Shown here: one piece after another, positions 31,868 to 39,676 of the stretch
Layout: each line of letters opens with the position of its first letter
Numbering within the stretch: the first letter of the stretch is position 1
Assembly: GCA_030748335.1 (NCBI GenBank)
Contig: JASMMD010000007.1
Location: forward strand, 1-46,082
Length of the DNA stretch: 46,082 nt
Source of the DNA: Candidatus Thalassarchaeum sp.
Lineage (GTDB): Archaea > Thermoplasmatota > Poseidoniia > Poseidoniales > Thalassarchaeaceae
Direction of reading: 5' to 3'
Notes under the pieces: generated by a model
Seen by the model: the letters and a program-made list of their open reading frames with translations, nothing else
Told to the model about the DNA's origin: nothing
Databases searched by the model: none
Program-made: the position numbers and the translations under genes

Positions 31868-33447
31868 TCAGTGCCCGACCACGTCCTTGGGTGCAGAAGC
31901 ACCAAGACGGTTAGCAGCTCGAGACGGCCCAGCCACATCAGGAGGGTAGCTATCACCATGGAAGGTTCGCTGAGAGCGGCCCATGTCGCAGTCGGCCCGA
32001 ATGCACCCAGTGCGGGACCGGTGTTACCGAGCAGAGATACGGATATTGAGAGCACGTCAGTCAGCTCTAACGAAGGTTCGAGGAAGGAAATAGTCAGTAT
32101 GGACGCTGTCGCTAGAACCATCCACGAACTCAGCATGCCGAGGACTATCCAGATCTTCCTCTCCTCGATTATCTGCTGGTTGAATCGTATGGCTACGACT
32201 CGGCGAGGCTGGATGATCTTGACGACCTCCCTCTTGGCGAGCTCGAAGGCTATTCTTATCCTCATGACCTTCAGGCCGCCCCCCGTGGAACCCGCGCTGG
32301 CACCTACAACCATCAGCATGAGTAGAATGAACTGACTGAACACCGGCCAAGTGGCGAAATCGGCGCTTGAGTACCCGGTGCTTGAGATCGAGATGGACTG
32401 GAATAGCGCGTGCCTGAGGGCCTCCATCGGAACCAGCCCGCCCTCGCTGGTCCCGAACCTGTAGAGGTTGAACGACATTGCGAGCCACGCCACGAGCAGT
32501 ATCAGCAGGTACGTCCTCAGTTCCTCGTCCTTCCAAGCCTCCTTCCCGCGCCCGGCGAGCATCAGGTGAAGTAGGCTGAAGTTAATGCAGGTCAGCAGCA
32601 TGAATACGATTAGAATGACTTCAACGCGAGCCGATTCGAATCCCATGATGCCCTCATCGGAGGTTCCGAAGCCGCCTGAGGGCAATGTGGTCAGGGAGTA
32701 GTTCACTGCATCAAACATGCCCAAACCACCGAGGAAGTGGAGCATGCCGAACTCTAGTACAGTCAGCACGACGTAGATTAGCCACAACCTGCTGGCGGTC
32801 CACTGCAGAGTGGGGCCGAGGCGAGACAGAGATGGCCCGGTGAGCTCTGCCCTAGCTAGGGACATGCCGCCCCCTAGAACCCTTGACAGTATTAGCAGGC
32901 CCAGCATGATTACGCCCATCCCACCGACCCACTGGGTTATCGAGCGCCATAGAATTAGGCTGTTGCTCTGGCTCCCTATGCAGTCATCTACCACTGTGAA
33001 GGCCGAGCACACCGGGCTGGTTGAGATGTCGATAACAGTCGCCCCGGTGGTGGTGAACCCTGACATCGACTCGAACCAGGAATACAGGAGGCCGCTGAGC
33101 CCGTCCCAAACCGAGGCCGTACCCGAGAACATCTCGAACGGACCGTTGAACATCCCTCCGAGCCAATATGGGAGTGCCCCTACTGCCACGACAGGGATCC
33201 ACCCGAGAGCCACGGATGCAAACGCCTCCCTGTCCCTCACTCTTGAAGAAGCATCGGAGTTACGCGCCAAGGAGACGAGTGACTGACCCAGCACCAGTGA
33301 GAGTAGGGCGGGAGTGATGTACGTCTTGGCCGCGTACTCCACTCCCTCGGACTCTATCGAGGCGCTGTATGCAAATACCACCAGCAGTGGCAGAGCGATT
33401 AGTCGGATGGTCCAACCAAGAACGAGTCCGACCACGTCCCAGCGCAT
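31864..33447 (-). CDS. trkH: Trk potassium uptake membrane subunit TrkH
   Basis: TrkH is the membrane channel of the Trk/Ktr potassium system. The 527 residues hold four M1-P-M2 repeats. The filter-type loops are visible: FTTTGATV, TLPSGGFGTS, ISSTGYSSADF and LLGNTGPALG. The hydrophobic segments are spread over the whole length. Just two bases separate its start from the stop of trkA, so the two subunits are cotranscribed. A weak point is that no separate regulator or promoter lies between them. Confidence 0.95.
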   Translation of the reverse strand: MRWDVVGLVLGWTIRLIALPLLVVFAYSASIESEGVEYAAKTYITPALLSLVLGQSLVSLARNSDASSRVRDREAFASVALGWIPVVAVGALPYWLGGMFNGPFEMFSGTASVWDGLSGLLYSWFESMSGFTTTGATVIDISTSPVCSAFTVVDDCIGSQSNSLILWRSITQWVGGMGVIMLGLLILSRVLGGGMSLARAELTGPSLSRLGPTLQWTASRLWLIYVVLTVLEFGMLHFLGGLGMFDAVNYSLTTLPSGGFGTSDEGIMGFESARVEVILIVFMLLTCINFSLLHLMLAGRGKEAWKDEELRTYLLILLVAWLAMSFNLYRFGTSEGGLVPMEALRHALFQSISISSTGYSSADFATWPVFSQFILLMLMVVGASAGSTGGGLKVMRIRIAFELAKREVVKIIQPRRVVAIRFNQQIIEERKIWIVLGMLSSWMVLATASILTISFLEPSLELTDVLSISVSLLGNTGPALGAFGPTATWAALSEPSMVIATLLMWLGRLELLTVLVLLHPRTWSGTD

Positions 33448-33449
33448 CT

Positions 33450-34868
33450 TCAGTTCTCCAGAGCCTTCTCCACCCTCTTGAGGTCGTCTCTGGCAAGGAA
33501 GAGGTAGATCCTATCACCGACCTCGATGCTCTCTAGCGTGTGTGGTTTCAATACCACTCCCGCACCGGTGTCGTCGTGCCTCTCGACCATGACTATCCTA
33601 GCACCTATGGCTGATTCGCAGTCCTTCACCGACTTGCCAGCGAATTGGTGGTCGCCATTCACTTCCGCAGATATCGATATGATGGCTGGTATGGGCGGGA
33701 TTACCTGGTAGGTACCTGGTACGTTCATGTGAATCGATTTCAGTATAGAAGTCACAGAGACCAGCCTACGACTGACTGGCCTTGTGAGACCTATTCTGTG
33801 AACTGCCTCGACCAAGGCCCTGTCCTTGAGGATGAGTCCGGTCCTCGGTACTCCCTTGTCCTTAGCCCGCATCGAAATGGCGATGTTTAGGTTGTCATCT
33901 TCAAGCGCTGCGACGGCGATGTCATGGCTGTCTATACCCAATTCTCGCAACAGCTCCTCGTCTTGGGGGTCGCCGTGTATGACATCCAGTCTCTTGCTGC
34001 TGCCCACCGGCGAGCCGACGAGTTCGTTGGCCGCATCTAGGTCAGGCTCTATGACGACCACGTTGGAGCCCTTAGACAGGTAGTGGTTGGCCAGCTTGGA
34101 ACCGAACTGGCTTGCTCCGAACACCGCGACCTGCGCGTTCTCCGGGAAATCCTCGTCCTTCCTACCAACAGCTCTGGTAATTTGGTGGAACTGGTCTGTC
34201 GATCTTGAGACGAAGACTAGTAGTTGTCCTTCCTGGATAATCTCTGAACCAGTGGACAGTATGCCCGTCTCGCCCTCGTTCCTTAGTGCATAGATAGATG
34301 GTATTCCGACGAATATCTCTCCGACATACCCCGTTTTCGTGCCAATAAGAGGTGAGCCAGACATCACCTCGGAGACAGCAATCCAGGAGGTGTCTCCCAA
34401 TGGCAGTATCTCATCGATTGAAGGAGCCAGAAGTCCAGCTGCAAGTTGCTCGACTATTTCGTCAGCCGAGCATACAACGTGATCGGCCTTGGACCAGCTT
34501 TCCAAAGGCCCAGCCCCCCGAGACGGTTCCAACAGGTTAGGGTCGCGAATCTGAGCGATTGTGGTCAAGCCCGAAGCGCTGCGGTCTCCGACCTGCTCAC
34601 TGTAGACCTTCTTAGCAAAGGCGCATCCCAACAGATTTGTTTCATCGTCATTGGTAGCGAGCACTAATATCTCCGCATCGCTAATTCCAGCCCTCAAAAG
34701 CGATTCACGCGACAGTGCACTGCCGGTCACCAGCAGGCAGTCGAGGGTCTGTGATTCGTTGATTGCAGTGGGATCGGGGTCGATGATTGCGACGCTCCTC
34801 CTCTCCTGCCTGAGAGCTGCAGCGACTCCACGGCCGACCTCGCCGGCACCTGCGATTATGACGCGCAT
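33450..34868 (-). CDS. trkA: Trk potassium regulator TrkA (two RCK domains)
   Basis: TrkA is the cytoplasmic nucleotide-binding regulator of TrkH. The 472 residues contain two RCK units. The first begins MRVIIAGAGEVGRGVAAAL, with the GxGxxG NAD-binding loop. The second starts near VAVFGASQFGSKLANHYL. Each is followed by a TrkA-C domain (for example GTKTGYVGEIFVG and KSVKDCESAIGARIVMVE). Acidic residues after strand 2 (IIDPDPTA, VIEPDLD) favour NAD or NADH. The start fits a TATA box (34892-34900) centred 28 bases upstream, giving a leaderless message covering trkA-trkH. Confidence 0.95.
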   Translation of the reverse strand: MRVIIAGAGEVGRGVAAALRQERRSVAIIDPDPTAINESQTLDCLLVTGSALSRESLLRAGISDAEILVLATNDDETNLLGCAFAKKVYSEQVGDRSASGLTTIAQIRDPNLLEPSRGAGPLESWSKADHVVCSADEIVEQLAAGLLAPSIDEILPLGDTSWIAVSEVMSGSPLIGTKTGYVGEIFVGIPSIYALRNEGETGILSTGSEIIQEGQLLVFVSRSTDQFHQITRAVGRKDEDFPENAQVAVFGASQFGSKLANHYLSKGSNVVVIEPDLDAANELVGSPVGSSKRLDVIHGDPQDEELLRELGIDSHDIAVAALEDDNLNIAISMRAKDKGVPRTGLILKDRALVEAVHRIGLTRPVSRRLVSVTSILKSIHMNVPGTYQVIPPIPAIISISAEVNGDHQFAGKSVKDCESAIGARIVMVERHDDTGAGVVLKPHTLESIEVGDRIYLFLARDDLKRVEKALEN

Positions 34869-34891
34869 CTAAGCGACTGCCTCAGCGGGCC

Positions 34892-34900
34892 GGATATAAG
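34892..34900 (-). promoter_or_regulatory. TATA box for trkA-trkH
   Basis: CTTATATCC on the minus strand is centred 28 bases before the trkA ATG. It is the cleanest TATA box in the window and predicts a leaderless mRNA. Confidence 0.55.
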
Positions 34901-34956
34901 ACTGCGCCAATGCCATGCCGAAAGGATGCTAATAGGGCAAAGGGGGCGTAGTCGCG

Positions 34957-35745
34957 TCATTCCTCGCTGTCTATTGCTTCTCCCCGTATCCTCTGCTCGG
35001 AGGCCCTTTTGTGCTTCTCCGATTGCCTCGTAGTTCGTCGAAAGGCCTGCTTAGCGGCAGGAGTCATGCCGGCAGGCAGCCATGAAGACTGAGCGGGCCC
35101 CCATGCAAGGGCGATGGCGGGGGCTGCTACAAGCACCATCAGAGGAGCGAACAGGGCTAGGACGAGGCACATTGTCAGGAAGCCTCTGGCCACAGCCGAA
35201 ATCACGAATGGACGCGTTCTGCTGGACTCCAGTACGTTCGCACCCTGCCAGCATGCGGGAAGGGCATGACCGATGCAGGAGGTCGCGGCTATGATTAGGG
35301 CCAGAGTCACGCTAACGGCGTTGGTCCCGGAGTAGCCGGAATACTGCAATTGCTCATCGAACAGTCTGTAGATGAGGTAACTGGCCTGCATCGAGCCTAT
35401 TCCCAACCCTAGGGTCCATCCGAAGGGTGGTGATGCCTTCAGGGCGACGACTCGTGGCCTCGCCAGCAAGAACATCACCAGAGCTGCCTCGGCGGCCCCG
35501 ATAAGGATTGCAAACAGGCTGGCTGTGAAGATGTTTAGATAGGCTAGAATCACCGAGGACAGGATGATTCTGTCAACGCAAATTGCGAGCAGCATACCCG
35601 AAATTAGGCCGTAGACTAGGTATCTCACCGCACCGGCTAGATCGTAGAAGCCCGTCATCCTCGAAATTGTACCCCTCCAGCCCGCATACACCCCTAGGAT
35701 ACCTATCGCGAAGGCGAGTTGGGTCTGCCACAGTTCCACGGCCAC
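34957..35745 (-). CDS. Polytopic membrane protein of unknown function
   Basis: I do not recognise this 262-residue protein. About six or seven hydrophobic segments cover residues 8-215, followed by a basic cytoplasmic tail of about 45 residues (KQAFRRTTRQSEKHKRASEQRIRGE). A conserved-looking patch is ASPPFGWTLGLGIGSMQASYLIYRLFDE. The start is GTG at 35743-35745; no in-frame ATG fits better. It is divergent from the SRP54 gene across 76 bases, so it is a candidate for a membrane partner, but only by position. The overall shape resembles small PrsW- or YhfC-like membrane proteins without a clear active-site motif. Confidence 0.7.
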   Translation of the reverse strand: MAVELWQTQLAFAIGILGVYAGWRGTISRMTGFYDLAGAVRYLVYGLISGMLLAICVDRIILSSVILAYLNIFTASLFAILIGAAEAALVMFLLARPRVVALKASPPFGWTLGLGIGSMQASYLIYRLFDEQLQYSGYSGTNAVSVTLALIIAATSCIGHALPACWQGANVLESSRTRPFVISAVARGFLTMCLVLALFAPLMVLVAAPAIALAWGPAQSSWLPAGMTPAAKQAFRRTTRQSEKHKRASEQRIRGEAIDSEE

Positions 35746-35790
35746 GGACGGCCATGCCGCATCGGCTTTGAGTCCCTCGGCCCCCGATAA

Positions 35791-35800
35791 CGTTCAAACC
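35791..35800 (+). promoter_or_regulatory. Promoter element of srp54
   Basis: CGTTCAAACC is centred 26 bases before the srp54 ATG. TTCAAACC also sits 26 bases before the UbiD-family gene start (8781-8789). Confidence 0.4.
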
Positions 35801-35821
35801 ACACAATAGAGACCAGGTTCC

Positions 35822-37180
35822 ATGGCGCTAGACGGGCTCAAGCGGCGCATCATGGGCTCAGTTGGTCTTCTGAAGGGCAAGCGCAAGGTGGACGAGGAGA
35901 CTGCGAGAGAGTTGAGTCGCTCTCTTCGCAAGGCGCTGTTGGAAGCCGACTTCAACGTCCGACAGTCGAAGGAGCTCACCGAACGCATTGAGAGGCGTAT
36001 GCTGGAGGAGGAGCCGAGGCCCGGAGTAAAGTTGGATACTCATGCTATGAATCTCATTTACACCGAGTTGGTTCGCCTGTTGGGGCAACCTAGAGAGATT
36101 ATGCCTCACAACCAGACGATTCTAATGGTCGGTCTGTACGGTCAAGGTAAGACCACAACCACTGCTAAGCTAGCAGATTGGTGGAGGCGCAGACACGGCG
36201 TCAAAGTGGCCGTCATCGAGGCTGACGTGCACCGACCTGGCGCGTTTGAGCAGCTCCAACAACTGTTGGAAGGCACTAACGTGGATGTCTACGGGCAGCC
36301 TGAGGAGAAGGATGCAACCAGAATCGTTCGTAACGGGATAAAGCAGGTCGGCAATGCGGACGTCATCATCATCGACACGGCTGGTCGAGACAGTCTAGAC
36401 GAGGATCTGCGTGACGAGTTGGTAGGCATAGCTGAAATCGCCAACGCCACTGAGAGATTCCTAGTAATCGACGCACAGGTCGGGCAGGCAGCGGGCCCCG
36501 TGGCCAAGACATTCCACGATTTGGTCGGAGTCACCGGCACGATAGTCACCAAGCTGGACGGTACTGCTCGTGGCGGTGGTGCCCTCAGTGCCGTGGCGAC
36601 CACAGGCGCTCCGATAGTGTTCATCGGAGAGGGTGAGAAGGTTCAGGACCTCGAGAAGTTCGAAGCCGACCGATTCATCTCAAGGCTGCTCGGCCTAGGC
36701 GACATCAAGGGCCTGATCGACCTCGCTCCTGGAGACCTAGATCAAGAGGAGGCCGCAAGGCTCGCCCAGCGTCTGATGTCGGGAAGGTTCACGCTTACCG
36801 ACATGTATAGCCAGATGGAAATGATGAGCAAGATTGGGAGCGTGGAGAAGATGCTGTCGCACCTGCCCGATGCGATGTTCGGTGGGATGGGGAACATGAG
36901 CACGGCTCAGAAGAGGCAGATGCAGGGCAACCTGGAGAAGTACAGGGTAATCATGGACTCCATGACTCAGGAGGAAAAGGACGAACCCATACTGCTCAAA
37001 TCCAGCAGGGTCAGGAGGATAGCGAGAGGTTCGGGTGTCGACGAGAAGGACGTCAAGGAGCTGCTGGCTCAGTGGAACCGTAGTCGCAAGATGATGCGCG
37101 GTATGAAGGGTGATCGCAGCTTTAGGAGGAAAATGAAGTCGATGATGGATGTCGACGACATGGACCTCGACATGGGGTGA
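35822..37180 (+). CDS. srp54: Signal recognition particle GTPase SRP54
   Basis: SRP54 binds signal sequences and 7S RNA and docks with FtsY for membrane targeting. The 452 residues comprise an N domain (residues 1-90), a GTPase domain with G1 GLYGQGKTTT (104-113, where most relatives have GLQGSGKTTT), EADVHRPGAFEQL, DTAGRDSLDEDL and TKLDGTARGGGALS, and a Met-rich M domain (about 320-452) ending in KKMRGMKGD-like repeats. The G1 Gln/Ser variant keeps the P-loop consensus. The last 32 bases overlap the trmY frame. No 7S RNA gene is visible nearby. Confidence 0.97.
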   Translation: MALDGLKRRIMGSVGLLKGKRKVDEETARELSRSLRKALLEADFNVRQSKELTERIERRMLEEEPRPGVKLDTHAMNLIYTELVRLLGQPREIMPHNQTILMVGLYGQGKTTTTAKLADWWRRRHGVKVAVIEADVHRPGAFEQLQQLLEGTNVDVYGQPEEKDATRIVRNGIKQVGNADVIIIDTAGRDSLDEDLRDELVGIAEIANATERFLVIDAQVGQAAGPVAKTFHDLVGVTGTIVTKLDGTARGGGALSAVATTGAPIVFIGEGEKVQDLEKFEADRFISRLLGLGDIKGLIDLAPGDLDQEEAARLAQRLMSGRFTLTDMYSQMEMMSKIGSVEKMLSHLPDAMFGGMGNMSTAQKRQMQGNLEKYRVIMDSMTQEEKDEPILLKSSRVRRIARGSGVDEKDVKELLAQWNRSRKMMRGMKGDRSFRRKMKSMMDVDDMDLDMG

Positions 37181-37766
37181 TGGCCTGCAGCGTCACTTCG
37201 CAATCATTGGCCATAATGCCCGACCGTCTGGAGAACTTCGACTGAATGACCTAGCAGGTGGGTCTGGGCGGGTGGACGTGCTGGCTAGGGCTGTGAACGC
37301 CGCGCTATTCGTGTCGCATGGGATACGTACTGACTCATCCATCACTCTGCACCTCATGGGAGGGGGGATAGCAAGGAGGGTCAGATTCGATGGTGAGTCC
37401 CTGAGAGGAGTGCATCCCGACGAACGCTCGATCTCGGGTCACATCAAATCGATCATGAAGAGACCAGTCCCTCCTATCGGGGCGTGGCAGCGGGCCTCGG
37501 CGGGAATCGCCCACTCCGGAGGAAGTATCGAGGACACTCTGAGAGAGTGGGAAAGCGAGGGGGTGAAGTCCTGCGTATTAGATGCCCGAGGAAGTAGGCT
37601 GGGGCGGCTTAATGATTCACCGATAGGATTCGTTCTGTCAGACCACTTGCCGTTCACCGACGATGAAAACGCTACACTGGAAGGATGTCAGAAAGTATCA
37701 TTGGGATCGGAGTGGTTGCAGGGACACGCGTGCATTGTAATCTTGCACCACCTACTCGACGGCTAG
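37149..37766 (+). CDS. trmY: tRNA pseudouridine(54) N1-methyltransferase TrmY
   Basis: TrmY is the SPOUT methyltransferase making m1-pseudouridine at tRNA position 54. The match covers FAIIGHNARPSGELRLNDLAGGSGRVDVLARAVNAALFVSHGIR, FDGESLRGVHPDERSISGHIK and a SPOUT-knot-like C-terminal part SPIGFVLSDHLPFTDDE. The relatives begin directly at the FAIIGH region. Here the only in-frame ATG (37149) lies 32 bases inside srp54 and adds about 15 residues. A CTG at 37185, just after GGGTGATGG, would give the usual N-terminus. Its stop overlaps the surE end by four bases. Confidence 0.9.
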   Translation: MSTTWTSTWGDGLQRHFAIIGHNARPSGELRLNDLAGGSGRVDVLARAVNAALFVSHGIRTDSSITLHLMGGGIARRVRFDGESLRGVHPDERSISGHIKSIMKRPVPPIGAWQRASAGIAHSGGSIEDTLREWESEGVKSCVLDARGSRLGRLNDSPIGFVLSDHLPFTDDENATLEGCQKVSLGSEWLQGHACIVILHHLLDG

Positions 37767-38692
37767 TCGAGCCACATGGGCAGCCCGGAAGCTGATTGCT
37801 CGGTGGCCAAGGAAAGCATTTCTCCGCTGAGTCCCAGAGGGTGGTTAGCGGGCCATGACGAAAGGGGAGTGATTGAAACAGATCCCGAGTTCACGGCATT
37901 GCAGTCGGTCCTAGGGATGTTTTCGTCCTCGATGGTGGCTGCCCCAACCTCAAAGGCAACGCCGATATTGTCGATATCTCTCATGTCAATGGCGTTGTGG
38001 TACCACCTAGATCCTAGCGATACGGTCTGGTAACTACCGTTCCAGCGCTCCGGTCCGTTGATGTTCAGAATCAGATCTCCATCGGCGAACGCGGACAGAA
38101 CGCCACCCAAGCCCTCTGGGCGTTCGCCCACACCCAGACTGCCATTCGGCCTTCCGAGGTTGGCCGGTTCGGCTGGCAGTGCCGACAGGCAAGAGTCGAT
38201 CACCCTCATCGAGGCCTCGATAGTCTGGGTGTAGTCGGAGTGCTCGTACGTGGCCAGACTGATGGCGATGGCCGGCATACCGTAGAGCGAGGATTCACGG
38301 GCAGCTGATACGGTGCCAGAGTGTAGTACGTCTACCGATAGGTTGGGGCCGGGATTGATTCCCGATACGCACAACGAGGGAACAATCTCCGGAGCCCACT
38401 CGCGAAGCCCGCCGTCCATGGCAACTATGGCGCAGTCACACGGTGTGCCATCCAACGAGAATACTCTCAAAGGAGGTCCATCTGCCTCCCTGATGGAATC
38501 TGAGATGTCCTTCCTCTCCTGAAACTTCAGGTCGTGTCGCAGCGTCAAGCGCATCCCCGAGCAAGATTGTTCGGTTGCTGGTGCCAGCACGACAACTGGA
38601 TACCCTCGCAAGTGTAGAGCACTGACTAGGACTCTTAGGCCCTCAGATTCAACCCCATCGTCGTTGGTCACGAATACCGCTGGGAGTGCCAT
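37763..38692 (-). CDS. surE: 5'-nucleotidase SurE
   Basis: SurE is a metal-dependent phosphatase of nucleoside monophosphates. The 309 residues have the family motifs in order: VTNDDGVESEGL (metal ligands Asp11, Asp12), LAPATEQSCSGMRLTL, SLDGTPCDCAIVA and VSGINPGPNLSVDVLHSGTVSAARE. The usual length is about 250. The extra segment is a Gly/Pro-rich insertion around 182-205 (LGRPNGSLGVGERPEGLGG). The ATG is read at 38690-38692. The next gene on this strand (EamA transporter) is 22 bases upstream. Confidence 0.94.
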   Translation of the reverse strand: MALPAVFVTNDDGVESEGLRVLVSALHLRGYPVVVLAPATEQSCSGMRLTLRHDLKFQERKDISDSIREADGPPLRVFSLDGTPCDCAIVAMDGGLREWAPEIVPSLCVSGINPGPNLSVDVLHSGTVSAARESSLYGMPAIAISLATYEHSDYTQTIEASMRVIDSCLSALPAEPANLGRPNGSLGVGERPEGLGGVLSAFADGDLILNINGPERWNGSYQTVSLGSRWYHNAIDMRDIDNIGVAFEVGAATIEDENIPRTDCNAVNSGSVSITPLSSWPANHPLGLSGEMLSLATEQSASGLPMWLD

Positions 38693-38714
38693 GGTCGAGC
38701 CATCGAAAGGAGGT

Positions 38715-39674
38715 TCATGAAACCGCGTCCCCGGTCGACTTGATGCGTTCCTCCTCGATGGTCACTATGATTGCGCCTGCGAGCATGAGCGGGCCACCCA
38801 TAACGGTCCACAGCCCGAGCGTGGCATCACCAGTCCACAGCCATCCAATGATGCCTCCGACGACAGGTTCGAACAGCATGGTTATCGAGACTGTGATTGG
38901 GGTAACCCAGCGCAATACGGCGTTTATCCCGGTGTGGCCGCACAGCCCGGGACCCAATGACAAGTAGGCTATCCAAGGTAGCCAAGCCGCGTCTGACCAG
39001 CCAAGTAAAGAGGCCTCGGGCAGGGTGCTTGAGAGGCTCGCACCCTCAAGTGATACGGCTGCCAAAGCCAACCAGATACCTGCAGCGAGAGTTACTGGAA
39101 AGGCGTAGACGAATATCGGCATCTGTCTGACTGAACGCAGGTGTCTACCTGCGAGCAGATAGCCGACCACCGTGACAGCTCCAAGGAAAGCCGCTGCGTC
39201 GCCGAGGACCGTTACCTCGCCACCCGCCTCCACGTCTCCCAATGACAGTAGGGCCCCGGTGATGCCCACCAGCACGCCGGTTACGTGACCTCGTCGCACT
39301 GCTGTTCCAATGACCGGCATTAGCAACACGAGGACCAGAGGGTGTATCGAAACGAACAGCAGACTGTGAACGAGGCTGGTGTGATCCAGCGACCATACCC
39401 AAGCACCGAAGTGTATAGAGAGGAAGGTACTCGAAGCTAGAATCACCTGCCAGTCCCTAGTACTGATGCTCCCTCGATCCATCTTCGTGAACTGATACAC
39501 GAAACCCGGTAGTAGGATCAAAGCCGTACCCTGCATTCGCCATGAAGCCCTGAGCAAGGGCGGAACCTCGCTCATCGACTGGAGTACCACTCCGGCACTG
39601 GAAACGGCCAACAGCGCCACTCCGAGCAGCGCCCATGCGAACATCGGGGTGGCTGTGCCTGAGGATTCGGGCAT
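38715..39674 (-). CDS. EamA/DMT-family transporter
   Basis: The protein has 319 residues with ten predicted membrane helices in two repeated halves, the EamA (drug/metabolite transporter) fold. Typical stretches are the duplicated AWSLGP-type segment LGPGLCGHTGINAVLRWVTP and the second-half FEPVVGGIIGWLWTGD. The substrate cannot be told from sequence. Two bases separate it from the OPT transporter stop, so it is probably cotranscribed with the OPT transporter and SurE. Confidence 0.88.
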   Translation of the reverse strand: MPESSGTATPMFAWALLGVALLAVSSAGVVLQSMSEVPPLLRASWRMQGTALILLPGFVYQFTKMDRGSISTRDWQVILASSTFLSIHFGAWVWSLDHTSLVHSLLFVSIHPLVLVLLMPVIGTAVRRGHVTGVLVGITGALLSLGDVEAGGEVTVLGDAAAFLGAVTVVGYLLAGRHLRSVRQMPIFVYAFPVTLAAGIWLALAAVSLEGASLSSTLPEASLLGWSDAAWLPWIAYLSLGPGLCGHTGINAVLRWVTPITVSITMLFEPVVGGIIGWLWTGDATLGLWTVMGGPLMLAGAIIVTIEEERIKSTGDAVS

Positions 39675-39676
39675 CT

